From assembly GCF_033958435.1 (NCBI RefSeq), contig NC_134147.1, positions 42,216,001-42,280,000 of the forward strand: a stretch of DNA of 64,000 bases, in the 5' to 3' direction. Below the pieces are notes generated by a model. That model did not search any database. It saw only the letters and a list, made by a program, of their open reading frames with translations, and was not told the origin of the DNA. The translations under genes and the position numbers were made by a program. The stretch comes from Carettochelys insculpta. Taxonomy: Eukaryota > Chordata > Testudines > Carettochelyidae. Below are positions 9,861 to 21,036 of the stretch, piece after piece; the stretch's first letter is position 1; every line of letters begins with the position of its first letter.

Positions 9861-12748
9861 AACTCTGCATACTAAATTATAGTCAGTTACAGACAGTCAG
9901 ACACATTTAAGGCAATGCAGTTGCCTAGGGGCTATTTAGTGTCTAACCCAGCCTGTGGAAACTGGACTGCAGGTGAGTATTACGTGAGTAAGGAAAAGAA
10001 CACATCTCTACTTTCAGAGCCCCGTTTAGGATTTCAAGTGGTCAGGTCAGGAAAACAAAATATGTTATTCCTTGTAAACTAAGTAGATGTGATATGTGAC
10101 TGAGTGCCAATAAACACAGTGTATCCAAATAGTATTTTCTGGCCACTTAGAACAGAACAAGTTGTTTCATTTTAAGTTTTATAAAACACATAATATATAA
10201 GGTCCCATTTCCTTAAAATATCCTGATTGCTCCCACTGACACAGAAGAGTTGGAAAATGTAGAGTGAGCATTTTTGATAGCACTTTGTGTTGAATTGAAT
10301 AGGGCCTTTTGATCTTTATTTAGGGGCTTTTATTACAAACTCGTCTCTTCAGCCTGTGTGTTTATCTGGAGAAAGATCTAATTACAACACCGCCCAATGG
10401 ACTGTATCTGGCATTTCATCAATGTTTGCCCATTGAACCAGGCATTTGTATCAATGCAAACTTGAGGCCATTTGCTGTTTTCAAGTCATGCATGACTATT
10501 ACACCAACAGCTTAACAAAGATGTGGAACAGACTTCCTTCAGAATTATGATGTTTGGTGGGTAGCAGAGACGATGGTAGTCTCGATCTGGCTGTGGCCAT
10601 GCAGTTACACAAAAGACGTAACTTTAGAAACAATGGAAGACCAGTGCATTTATGAGACTGATTTTTTTTTATTGGTATGGCTCCTGCAGAGTTCAGAAGG
10701 TCTACCAGAGGTTAGGAAAGCTACTGATTAAACAAGATTGGAAAAGCAGGAAACTTGGGTTCTGTTCTTCAGGGCTATTCCACTGATTTGTTCTATGAAC
10801 TCACGTAAGTGTTTGCTGCCTGGTAAATTATCTATGTAGGTTCCCATGAGGCCAGAAAGAGAAGGGGGCTCCCATGTGATATGGCAAAAGAGCAGCCAAG
10901 ATCCCACGGAGACTTGCAGAGGGATAGGAGCTCCTCTAGCAGTGGAATTCTCTGCAAGCATCTGTTGGAGAAGAAGGAGTGTTTGGGATTAGGCAAGGGA
11001 CAGCTAATAAGATGGAAAATATAATGCCACTATGTAACTCCATGTTACATCCATACCTTGAATCCCAAAAACAGTTGTGTGTGTCCCATCTCAAAAAGGA
11101 AAAGAGATATTAGAATTGGGAAAAAAAATACTACAAAGCCCCCTCCACCCCCGGACCCCGCCGTGGGGCTGGGGTGGAACTAGAGCCCTACCGCAGCCAG
11201 AGCCCTGCACCGCATGGGAACAGAGTCCCGCACCCCCACAACTCCCACCACATCACAGGGCCAGGGCTGGAGCCCTGTAGGGTGTGAGGCCGCCCTGGAC
11301 CTCCCGCCTTGTACTGTGTGGGGCTGAGGTTCCTCCAGACATCCCACAGGGCTGTACCCCCCGCCCCGCGCTGGAACCTCGTTTTACAACAATTTAGCTG
11401 TAAAGTATTGATATGTTTCTTGGTATGACCACACAGGAAGATTATTGTGCCTTAAACATGTAATGATACATTTTGGAGCTACTGCAGCTGCCATCCTACT
11501 ACCCATTTATTTGTTTCAGAGATCTTTTTAACATAAGACAAGCTCTCTTAAATACAAATACATTGACTTTGATACACAAATATATCCCTTTCACTTCAAA
11601 GCATTACTTACATGAGTGCATATTTCCAGGGTTGGGGTCTAATTTTGCAACTCATTCATCTAAAACCCAAACCTGTGGAGATATTGTTATGAAGAATGTG
11701 CCAATAATGCTCAACTTTCCCTGGTGAAAATTTATGCCATATATGATAGGAACCTCAAGTGTATAAGATTCTGGTATTTAATGCACATTAGACATATTTA
11801 AACATGGGATTTTACAAGTCTTACAAATGAGGTGGGTTTGAGTGTCTCTGATTTAAGGAAGGGCTTGACAAAATTTCATACAACCCACATGTACTTACTG
11901 GAGAGCAACATGCAGGCCAGCTTCATGACATCTTAATAACCTGTCACAAGAATTCTACTACTTCTGCAGAGGGACTTACTTCTGACCACATGATTTTGGC
12001 TATGCTCCATTATTTGCTGCCACTAATATTGTCATATCTGAAGTTTAGAGTCACTGTTCATCTGCCTAAAAATCACAGAAGACAAGTTACACATGAAACC
12101 TTTTACTGAATTGTGCCAAAATGATTACTAATGACCTTTATGCATGTGGGTCGCTGTACAGCCCTTTTTCCTTAAATGAGTCTTTCCTCCTCTTGTATTT
12201 CTTTCACGCAATTTACATTTTTATCCAATGTTCCCCAGAATGCAAATATTAGACTATAAGCTGTTTACAGCAAGGACCATCTTTCCTCTGTGGTTGTATT
12301 GCATCTTGCACTGTGGGGCTCTGTTACTGGCGTGGGCTGTGTTCATTACTGTCACGCAAATACTAACTGGTCATAGTAATAAATTAATATTTGCTTAACA
12401 CAGTATCTTCAAAATGCAGCAATTACTTCTGTTTAAACAATTGCCTTTGTTCTGGAGGCCAGCTGTCTTTTTGCAGGCTTCTTGTCCATTTCTAAAATGT
12501 CTCTGGAGCAGTTCTGCAAGCCTCATGGGTTACATAGTCATGGAAATAGCTCTCTTGCATAGCTCTGTAAACCTCTATTCAGTTTTCTGCAGCCTCTCAA
12601 ATCTGTCATTGGTCTCCACCCTCATGCTGCTGCCACACATTTCATTCAAGTCCTTGTCCTAAGGCCAGAGCCATTTTCCTCTCTGGCTGAGTGAGTAATG
12701 CCATGATTCCTATATTGTTTTCCTTCTTTTATTTTTTTTAATGGAGTT
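9861..12748. other. Mostly unrecognised; one GC-rich patch
   Basis: No supported gene. About 11135-11380 is GC-rich with repeated 'GGGCTGGGGT' and 'AGAGCCCT'-like words and is probably the core of an old repeat. The rest is AT-rich and featureless to me. Confidence 0.45.
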
Positions 12749-13082
12749 ACACATCTGATAGAACTGGAAGGGACCTTGAGAGGTCATCAAGTCCAGTCCC
12801 CTGCCCTCTTGGCAGGACCAAGCACCATCCCTGACAGAAACAGAGAGATAGCCATGCTAGTCTATATACTATCAAAACAAAAAAGCAGTCCAGTAGCACT
12901 TTAAAGACTAACGAAAAATATTATTAGGTGATGAGCTTTCATGGGGTAGACCCACTTCTTCAGATCATAGCCATACCAGAACAGACTGCCCCAGACTCCT
13001 AAATGGTGTCCTTAAGGATTAAGCTCACAACCCTGGGTTTAGCAGGCCAGTGCTCAAGCCACTGAGCTGTCCCTGCCCCCTA
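12749..13082 (-). mobile_element. Cry-type tRNA-derived SINE, split by an insertion
   Basis: The tail half is at 12749-12837 ('GAACTGGAAGGGACCTTGAG', 'GGCAGGACCAAGCACCATC'). The tRNA-like head is at about 12989-13082, where the reverse complement reads 'CAGCTCAGTGGCTTGAGC' (A box) and 'GGGTTGTGAGCTTAATCC' (B box). Between them sits a PLE tail of about 150 bp. The same SINE family is intact at 54203-54405. Confidence 0.75.
12838..12988 (-). mobile_element. Penelope-like tail inserted in the Cry SINE
   Basis: Minus-strand copy of the short tail also found at 25330-25485. It shares 'AGCAGTCCAGTAGCACTTTA', 'GATGAGCTTTCATGGGG' and 'CCCACTTCTTCAGATC'. It interrupts the SINE between its tail and its tRNA-like head, so it is younger than the SINE copy. 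Confidence 0.65.
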
Positions 13083-13289
13083 GAGCCCAATAAGAAGTAG
13101 GGGCAAATAACATTGGTGTGCTAGCTCAGCTCTTAGGTTACAAGACGTATGTCCTACAGAAGCCTACCAGACAGACAGTCATACACACACACTTCTCTCT
13201 ATCAGGAACAGAAACACAGACACAAACACATAAAAGAGCCCCCAGGTAAAATCCTGACCCCATAGAAATCAAGGGGAATTTTGCCCTTG

Positions 13290-13477
13290 CCCAGAGTTCC
13301 CTGTAAGCTGAGTGCTTGGGTGGCCACCCAAGAGATGCTTAGGTGCTACCCAGCTAATTGGCAGAGTCCCACAGCTGCCCAGAGCTTGAAGTGTGTGTTT
13401 CTGTTGTTGGTGCACATGTCTCAGTGCATATAACAAAATTTATCCTGCACATGGATGGAAGAAGTTAGAGGGAATAC
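13290..13477. mobile_element. hAT-type miniature element with perfect 8-bp TSD
   Basis: A 188-bp member of a four-copy family. Flanked by perfect 8-bp direct repeats TGCCCTTG at 13282-13289 and 13478-13485. The ends, 'AGTTCCCTGTAAGCTGAG' on the left and 'AGTTAGAGGGAATAC' on the right, form a short inverted repeat around TTCCCT/AGGGAA. The 8-bp duplication is the hAT superfamily hallmark. There is no coding capacity, so it must have been moved by a hAT transposase encoded elsewhere. Confidence 0.8.
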
Positions 13478-13560
13478 TGCCCTTGACTTCAGCAGACCCA
13501 GGATTTCACTATGTGTCTCAAGTTCTGTGTGGTACTTGATGATACTTAAAAATGCAATTA

Positions 13561-13797
13561 CACTTGAACCTCTCTGGTCTGGAATTCTCTGGGCTGGCAA
13601 CACCCGGTGGCTGGGAGTGCAGCTGGGGAAGGAGCAGAGCCCAGTTTCTGGGACCAACAGTGGGGTTGGCAACTGGGAAGGGAGCTTGGGAGCAGGGGCT
13701 GATGGACAGGAGGGGCAGTGACTCCCGTTGGTCCCGCACACACCCTTGCTTGGGATTGGTCAGCTCCCAGTGGTGCCACACCAGAAAGGTTCAACTG
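13561..13797. mobile_element. Tigger-like element, divergent GC-rich interior
   Basis: 237 bp between TA dinucleotides (13559-13560 and 13798-13799). Ends are 'CACTTGAACCTCTCTGGTC' and 'CACCAGAAAGGTTCAACTG', which pair. The interior ('GGCTGGGAGTGCAGCTGGGG') differs from the AT-rich members, so this is a separate subfamily with the same termini. Confidence 0.65.
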
Positions 13798-13799
13798 TA

Positions 13800-14440
13800 T
13801 TACCATTTACAGCTCTTTCCATGCACAGAAGGCTGCAGGACCAAGATTGCCTCACTACAAATGATTAAGGAGAAAACCACCTTTCCGTATGAGCTACAGA
13901 CAAAGCATTGGATGGCCACAGAGATGACACAGTGAAAGTTCTATCTCTATACCTAATATGTCAACCTCAGTTATCAGTCCATTATATACATATGCCCAGT
14001 CAGAGCATGGAGGAATCTTTAATGGCAAGGAGTCTGACCAACTATTTTCTGAAGGGAGGCCTTATCATTCAGCAGAGATGGAAGGAAACAGATCTGCAAA
14101 TGGCTTGTGCTAGGTATTCAAATATGACATCTACAGAATCATCAAAAACCTATCTGGAACAATTTCAGGGATTGTTTTACTTGTTTTCTTGTCTTCATAT
14201 GACTCTCCAAAATCTTTAGTCTGCAGTCAGCGATTTGATACCACAATGTTCACTTTGAAATTATTTATTAATTGTTGTTGTTTATTATTCACTGGGGAGA
14301 GAATGAAAAATGAATTGGGGCATTTTAATTTCTACACAATCCTGCTCACATTATAATTCACAAATCAGGAAAGAGAAAAGCCCTCTTTCTGGTTCATGTT
14401 GATTGATTAGAGTACTCGTGGTACCTTAGAAACAAATGTC
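13800..14440. other. No recognised feature
   Basis: No supported gene or repeat between the Tigger-like element and the LINE fragment. Confidence 0.45.
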
Positions 14441-14595
14441 TTTGAGAGGAAGCAGGAGGCTGTTTCCATACCATATGATGTTGTCAATGGAACAGAAAAT
14501 TTACCATCTGTAACAAAGGAGCATGTGAGGCAACAGCTACTAAAGTTAAATATTTTCAGATCAACAGGCCCAGATAACTTACACCTAAGAGGCTT

Positions 14596-15614
14596 GCAGT
14601 TTATCTACACTGAACTGTAAACCCAGTGTTAGTGCGACTCAAGTCAGATGACCCATGTTATAGAAACCTCATGACCTTAAATGTCTACCTTGTATTATAA
14701 TTCTATGCCAAGGCTTTTCTAACCTGTGCTTTAATCTAGGGGTACATCTTCACTACGCAGAAGATTGACCAGGTCAGGGTCGATTTTCTAAGGTTTGATT
14801 TCATGCGCCTAGTAAGGATGCATGAAACCAAACTATCTGGGGTCAACAGTTAATCCCTGTACCCCTCAGTATTGCAAGTTGGCCCCTGTACTCCTTCCTC
14901 TGTGAGGACAGCCAGGTAAGTCAGTTGTTGATAAGTCAATTCTAGCAATGCAATTGCTGTAGCTAGAATTGCGGATCTACAATCGACTTTAATGCCTAGT
15001 GTAGACCTGGTGTAGGACTCTGTTGTCCTTGCTGCGCAGATCCAAGTCAAAGTAACCCTACCTTGGAGTTCCTAGTGCTCCCCACCTTCAAATGTGGCTG
15101 CTGTAGACTTAGGACCACAGTGCACTTTGGGAAATGTTTACTGCCCACCCTGCATGTTATGAAGATGCATAAGGCTTTGTAGAAGCCAAGATCAGTTCAC
15201 ACTCCACTAGAAAGCCAGGAGGCTACCTGACAGAACTCTTGCAGACTGGTGATCAAAAGAGAATGAGTTAACACTGACTGGAGCAGCATCTACTCACAAA
15301 GGGAGAAGGTGGCTTCTTTTTTCAACAGAGTGGATTACACGCTTCTGAGATAGAAAGGACTAAGGAAGTTGTGCCATGGAATTATGGGATAGCTCCTGCT
15401 AACTCCCAGCATCCAAGTCAAAAGGGGCTGTGACAGCACTGCTAAGCAAAAGAGCTCAGACCCTGGATCCAACTCCTGGCTTTACTTGAACTTAGACACT
15501 CCAGCCCAGCAGGGTCCTGGGACCCTGGTTGAGCACAACTGCAGTGCAGATGCAAGACAAGATAACTTTGACCCCGGACTCAAACACAGGCTTGCACTGC
15601 AGTGTAGACATACC
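14596..15614. mobile_element. DNA transposon inserted in the LINE, itself carrying a nested element
   Basis: About 1.02 kb separating the two LINE halves. The ends read 'GCAGTTTATCTACACTGAAC' and 'CACTGCAGTGTAGACATACC', which pair loosely through TCTACACTG. Candidate 3-bp duplication CTT at 14593-14595 and 15615-15617. Termini with 'TCTACAC' and a 3-bp duplication are like the Harbinger-type elements elsewhere in the window. No coding sequence was seen. Confidence 0.5.
14739..15010. mobile_element. Miniature DNA element nested inside 14596-15614
   Basis: Ends 'GGGGTACATCTTCACTACGC' and 'CTAGTGTAGACCTGG' are roughly inverted. The interior has 'AAGATTGACCAGGTCAGGGT' and 'GCAATTGCTGTAGCTAGAAT'. 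A diverged relative lies at 26730-26960. The boundaries and duplication are uncertain. Confidence 0.45.
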
Positions 15615-16095
15615 CTTTAAGGATCTAGATGGTGAGTTCTTTGAACCACTCATGTTAATTTTTAACAAATCTTGGAAATGGAATTTTGAAGGGATTGGAG
15701 GACCACAAATGATCTGATTTTAAAAAGGATAAATGGGATGATCATGGAACTATTGACTGACAGCAATACTGGATAAAATAGTGGAATTATACAATTAGGA
15801 CTCTATTAGCAAAATATTAGAGACTAAAAGTATACTTAATGCCATTTGGCATGGTGTCGGGGAAGTTAGGGTCTTGCCAAACAAACATGTCGTCCTTGAC
15901 AAGACTATGGGTTGACTGGTAAAGAAACTGTGTTGATAGAACGTATTTGGAGTTCTCAAAGGCATTTGATTCAGTGCTACTTTGCATGCTGATTAAAAGC
16001 TTTTACCGTATGAAATTAACAGGATACACTATGCTGGGTTTCAGACAAAGATGCGTAAGTTTTGTAGATACAACCATGATCCTGGTCTCCATGTG

Positions 16096-16255
16096 GCAGG
16101 CTGCTGATGCTTGCTTACCTGCAATCCATAAGGCACAGCCCCCACTTGAGACTCCATCTCTGCAGTCCTATCAGTGGATTCCCAGGGCAGCTGCGTGGCC
16201 TGAGGCCCTCCGTAAACAAGCAGCAGGAACAGGCACCTTCTCTGAACAACTCATT
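16096..16255. other. No recognised feature
   Basis: Short interval with nothing supported. Confidence 0.4.
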
Positions 16256-16278
16256 CTGGTCTGGTCTGGTCTGGTCTG
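16256..16278. repeat. (CTGGT)n microsatellite
   Basis: Four and a half uninterrupted CTGGT units. Confidence 0.95.
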
Positions 16279-16590
16279 TTTATCTCCTGCTCCCCTGCCT
16301 TGGATTTTTTGGCATTCTGACCCAACATGATTTGTGGGATCTGATTGGTGGTTCCAACCTCCAGTCATCTCCTGCTTCTGATCTGCTTACTGAGCTGACA
16401 CTTATCTTGTGACTGTTGGGTCTGGCTCACACTGCTAGGCCTGGCCTAGGCCCTGACTCCCACCTCAGCCTAGAATCACAATTTCTCACTAACTTATAGT
16501 ACTTAATATAAGCTAAGCAGCTGCCACAAAATAAAGAACATGAAATAAAATATAACTATATAGAACAAAAACTACATCAGAACTTCTATT
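16279..16590. other. No recognised feature
   Basis: AT-rich interval with no supported feature. Confidence 0.45.
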
Positions 16591-16725
16591 TTTTTAATGG
16601 AACTTGCATTTTTTTTCTCTTCACATTTAATTCAAATTGAGGAGGCTGGGAATAAAGATAGGCTAGATATTCCTACTGAATCTGCATTTCATGTCAAGGG
16701 AAAAAAATACAAGTTCCATTAAAAA
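16591..16725. repeat. Inverted repeat, 25-bp arms
   Basis: Arms at 16591-16615 and 16701-16725 pair with one mismatch around the core TTTTTAATGGAACTTG. They are separated by 85 bp of unrelated sequence. This could be a tiny miniature transposon or a hairpin; no TSD was recognised. Confidence 0.7.
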
Positions 16726-17239
16726 CAATAGGAAAATTACTTTGGATTAAGTTACGGTGTGACTTTAAAGCCAAACAGGTCTTTCAAATTTAAGTCCCTG
16801 TGCTGGTGCTGTTATTCCAGGATAAGAGTGCCTTATTATACAAAAGTTTAAGGTAATTCAGAATTAGGCATTCTTATTCTGAAATAAGAGTTGCCACACA
16901 AACAATTAATCAAGAATAATGCCCATGTACAGAAGCCCTTAGATGGGTTAAAACTGACACAATTCAACCTGTGGCTACTCATGGGGAAATATCAGTGCAT
17001 GGGTCCATTTCTAGTTGAGTCCCTCAGAGCTCAGTACGTGGTCAAATGCCCTTTTATATTTTTTATAAATAATCTATACAGTGATATAAAATCTCTGCTG
17101 GTGAAGTCTGCAGCTGGAAAAGATGGGCAGGGTAGTAAATAGCACGGAGGTGAGGCTATATTGGAGTGAACTGTATCGTGTGATTAGATGGTGGGGTGGG
17201 GTGAGGCCAGGGGAGAAAACACACACGGGGGGAAAAACT
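16726..17239. other. No recognised feature
   Basis: Nothing supported in this interval. Confidence 0.45.
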
Positions 17240-17850
17240 CAGCTGTCTTGACCTGACAATCAAGCAGAGTGAGAGCAGCTGGGAAGGAGGTTGCCCTAAA
17301 TCAATTAGGCCCAGCTGGTCCCACCTAAGGCTACCTGTTAAATCCTTCCTCACAGAGGGCAAGCAGGGAGGAGAGTGGTGAGGAGTGCAGTAAGGGAAGA
17401 AGGAAAGGTTGAGAGGTGTAGAAGAGAGTTTGAGGAACACCAGAGACAGCTGAGGATCTTCAGTGATAAGGGTGTGGACTACTTAGGCCAGGTAACCCTC
17501 AGGAGCAACTGTAGGCTGGGAAGAACTGTTCCTCCAGCTGGCACAGACTAAGGAGGACTTGCTGCTGCTATGGCTTGGAGAAGATACTGGGGGAGGGGAA
17601 TTTTCTGGGGAAGTGGCCCAGGAAAAAGGGCTGTGGCATAATGGGCTGAGGGAGTCAGTCTTCCCCAGTAGCAGCTACATAGGGACTGTGGGCTGGAACC
17701 CAGAAGGAGAGGGTGGGACTGGTTTCTGCTTTCCCTCCCCTGACTACCTCTCAGTGAGGGTAACTGTGCCCTTAGAGTGGAGCCAGTGGACTGATTAGAG
17801 GTCTGGGGCCCAGGAGCAAGATGTAACCATTGTAGCATGGTCTAATCCAA
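17240..17850. repeat. LTR-like interspersed repeat (second copy)
   Basis: Shares ordered blocks with 7425-7985 ('GCAGAGTGAGAGCAGC', 'AATCAATTAGGCCCAGCTGG', 'GTCTGGGGCCCAGGAGCAAG') and has a longer interior, with 'GGGGAAGTGGCCCAGG' and 'GGGCTGGAACCCAGAAGGAG', which I associate with a common turtle LTR-type family. No gag or pol is seen on either side. Confidence 0.45.
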
Positions 17851-17889
17851 CAAAATGAATTTGATACAGCTGAATGCATGCTAATAGCT

Positions 17890-18370
17890 TCTTGGCACCA
17901 AGAATGTGGCTCTACCTACAGAACAGGAAAACAGTTACTCAGAAGAGGACTTTGGTGTTGTAGCAAATGCTGTACCCAAAAGGGGTGAATGTAATCTTTG
18001 GGTGTATAAAAGGGGGATTTTATGCAGGAGCAGGAAAGTGTTTATTGCTTCTGTACACAGCATTAGTAAGACTGCTACTAGGATGATATGTGCAGTTCTG
18101 GCACCCATGCTTTGAGGAGAAGAATGAGGAAAATAGCAGAGAAATTTCAAAGGAAACCCACAAAAGTGATCCAGGGGCTGAGAACCAAAGCTTCTGATGT
18201 GAGACTTAATGAGCTCAGCCAAGTCAGCTTACTAAAGAGAAGCTTGAGAGTTAACCTGATCACTATGAATAGGTAGTTACATAAGGAAAAGATACCTAGG
18301 AGTACTGTACAGAACTCTTCCATATCGTGGACAAAGGCATGATAAGATCTAATGGGCTACATCAGCAGAC
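17890..18370 (+). repeat. CR1 LINE 3' fragment
   Basis: Decayed plus-strand CR1 ORF2 tail. 'GCAGTTCTGGCACCCATGCT', 'GAAATTTCAAAGGAAACCCA' and 'CTTAATGAGCTCAGCC' correspond to the 'CAGTTCTGGTGCCCA', 'RVQRRATRMIKG' and 'LKELNLFSL' regions of CR1. A translation near 18120 gives 'KFQRKPTKVIQGL'. It is 5'-truncated with several breaks. Confidence 0.7.
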
Positions 18371-19744
18371 TGAATTCATCAAAGCACTGCATCTTTCTCA
18401 ACCACTGAAAAATTAGTCTCAAATTCTTTCCCTGTTGCTAAGATTACCAGAGACAGTCAATCCAATGTCTTAGCATCTTCATCAAATAGATCAATTGTTT
18501 TCCCAAATGTAATTGTGTACATTAGAATGGTGCAGTGAAATCTTGGCCCTCCCCTTGAAGTCAAGGGCAAAACAGCCATTGGCTTCATTGAGCCCCATAT
18601 TTCACCCTTTTGTTTTTCAATAACTGCTCTAATATGGTTCAAGTCTTCTGTGTTTTCTAGTCAAACTAAGCAGGAAACTGGTTTAGCTAGAACCATGTTT
18701 AAATTCAGTTGAAAAGTCACTGTAAGGCAATGTAACCTTTGGCCATGAAAAAAAAAACCTCTCACCTTTGACTTCGACTTCTTGCCAGTTTAAAGGGGGA
18801 AAAATGGATGGAGTAATAACTAGATGCTACAATAGCTTGTCACATCTTTCTCTCATTGCAGCCCATACAGACACACCGTAGCTAGAGGCTTAACAAGCAA
18901 AATGGTGGAAAGGACACCCTGGGAAGGAGATACCAGGTCCTCATACAACCAGTTATCTAAGCAAATAAAGAGAGAAAGGAGTTTCCTAAATATGAACATG
19001 AGCTGAAGAATAAAACTACTGTATTCCTATCGTACACTAAACCTACATGCCTGCTCTTGCAATGGGGCACTTTTAAGTGTTGACACTGGAAAGCAGGTGA
19101 CTTCCTGAATTTATTGCTGCAACAGGAAACTTCTTCCCTTTCCACGGTTTTCTGTAGTCTGTACAGAAATGGGTCATGTCAATTTGTGTGCCCTGCCATT
19201 AGAGGAGAGGTAGAGGGATTAAGGCACTGGCTGACAAATGGTGTTGGAGTTATGGTGAGAGTTCTGTGTTGTATTTTGGTAAGAGGTGAGGTGTTTGTGT
19301 TGCATTTTGGTTTTTGTAAACTGAAATAATAGGCAGGGAGCTCAGAGTTCAGCGATGGCTATTTCAAGATAAAAATAATTAATTAATTAGGCATAAAATG
19401 TCTTCCACTTCCTGTGTGCTTCCTGCCTCCTGGCTGTGCTTTTATTACTCGCACACGACCTGCGGGGCCTGCACCACTTTGATGTTAACGATCTACATGC
19501 TGGGTTGCTCTTTTTGTTTATAGCTGTAAGCGTGAGAGAAGTCATAATATAGTAATAGGTGCTTTGTGGTGCTTTTTTAATTTAAACACTATTTAAACTG
19601 CACGGCCATCACCGAACATCATACTCGTCTGCCAGCACAGCAATGGGTAGCATCTCAAAACTGCCAAAGAACCAGGGTTGTTCATGGGGCAGCTTAATTC
19701 CCCTGTTTTCAGTCTCTGAGGTGGCAACGTTTTTTCATATGATC
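18371..19744. other. No recognised feature
   Basis: No supported gene or repeat. Confidence 0.5.
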
Positions 19745-20000
19745 TTCTATTTCTTCCAAGCTGTGACTGCTGCTAAGGTCAGTGCTAGACCTGTTGGCAG
19801 CAGGCAGAGGGGAGGCAAATAAGGTAGTTGCCTTGGGGCCCAGTGTTTGGCGGCAGTAGCTGGAGCTCTAGACCCCTTTGAAGTGCTGCAGCAGTGCTGC
19901 TGTGAGAGAGTGGGGGGCCAGCACTGTGGTTTGGACATTACTGAGGGCTGATTGCCCTAGGCTCCGCCCCTTCTGCCCTTGGTCATGCCCATTATAAGGT
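19745..20000. repeat. Interspersed repeat shared with 35575-35850 and 59350-59610
   Basis: Contains 'TTGCCTTGGGGCCCAGTG', 'CTGGAGCTCTAGACCCCTTT' and 'GAAGTGCTGCAGCAGTGCTG'. The same word order ('GGGGCCC', then a product like 'GGAGCTC', then 'CCCTTTGAA') recurs at the two other places. The class is unknown. Confidence 0.45.
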
Positions 20001-20822
20001 GCAGAGCTGGGTCCTCCTCCCACCTTGCTCCAGAGCCTGCAGCAGCTGTTGGCCCCACTGGTCAGTGCTCAGCTGTGCTCCTCTAGCATCTGACTTCAAG
20101 CAAAAACACACAAGTACATCTAGGAGTGGACACGCCAGCTGTAGGCCTCACCCTGCAGTGAGCACATTTTTTCATCTGAGTTCCTCCAAGTGCTTTGTGA
20201 AATGTCCTACGGGATGGAATGGATGCGGATGTTTGGCAAAAGAACGTAATTTGTGCATATGTCTATATGTATGGGAGGTGTCTGTATGTATGCATATATA
20301 TAGACACACCATATATAAAGAGAATTCAGTTACTGATATTTAAAGGTTAATTATATAGATTAGCACAGGAAGGCCAGACTCTAGATGCAAAGCTTTTTAT
20401 ATAAATTAGGGAACACTTCTAAATTGGCAAACAGTTGAGAGCAATGAGACTAATGTGCCATGATTTTCCAGTGCACGGTGCTATAAAATGCTGCCAGTTG
20501 GGTTTGGTAGAATGGCATAGTCACTCTTATGTTTTGGTCATGAATGGTTTGGATTTTGTTCAAATATTTTTGTAAAAACCCCAATAAAAATCCATGCAAT
20601 CATAGAAAATCTCCTGAAGAGCTAGTTTGCTCACTGTAACCACTGGAGCCAATTCACTGACAAAGAACAACACTGGAAAATCACTCTCCAAAAGTTTGGA
20701 GAAGTCTTGACTGACACAGGCTGTGTTTTGCAGGACTCTTGCTCATTCAAATAATCATGAAAAGGATGACTGCAAGACACTTTGCTCAGCAGAGAATATA
20801 ACTTTAAGCTCAATATTTATGA
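20001..20822. other. No recognised feature
   Basis: Nothing supported in this interval. Confidence 0.45.
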
Positions 20823-20830
20823 GAAGGCAG

Positions 20831-21028
20831 GCAGTGTTCCCTGCAAGCTGTGCTCTTGTTTGACCACTCAGGACAAATTCAAATGTCACCCACCCAATTA
20901 GCAGAGCGCCCATAGCTAGTTTTTTATTTCTGTTGGTGGTGCACATTCTTGCATGCCTTTGTGCACAAGATTTATTCCGCACATGGATGGAAAAAATCCA
21001 TCCATAGGGAAGATGAGAGGGAGCACAG
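20831..21028. mobile_element. hAT-type miniature element, near-perfect 8-bp TSD
   Basis: A 198-bp copy of the family at 13290-13477. Flanks GAAGGCAG (20823-20830) and GAAAGCAG (21029-21036) agree in 7 of 8 bases. The interior shares 'TTGGTGGTGCACATTCTTGC'-type sequence and 'GCACATGGATGGAAAAAAT' with the other copies. Confidence 0.7.
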
Positions 21029-21036
21029 GAAAGCAG

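Larger units (their letters stand above)
14441..16095 (+). pseudogene. LINE (CR1-like) reverse transcriptase fragment, interrupted
   Basis: Plus-strand ORF2 relic in two pieces, 14441-14592 and 15618-16095. The first stays open and ends in 'FRSTGPDNLHLRG', matching the 'KSTGPDGIHPRVL' region of CR1-type reverse transcriptases. The second resumes with 'FEPLMLIFNKSW' and later gives 'FSKAFDSVLL' near 15955, the palm motif A with its catalytic Asp. Frameshifts and stops lie between these motifs. The gap is filled by about 1 kb of DNA transposon sequence. The element is dead. Confidence 0.7.
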
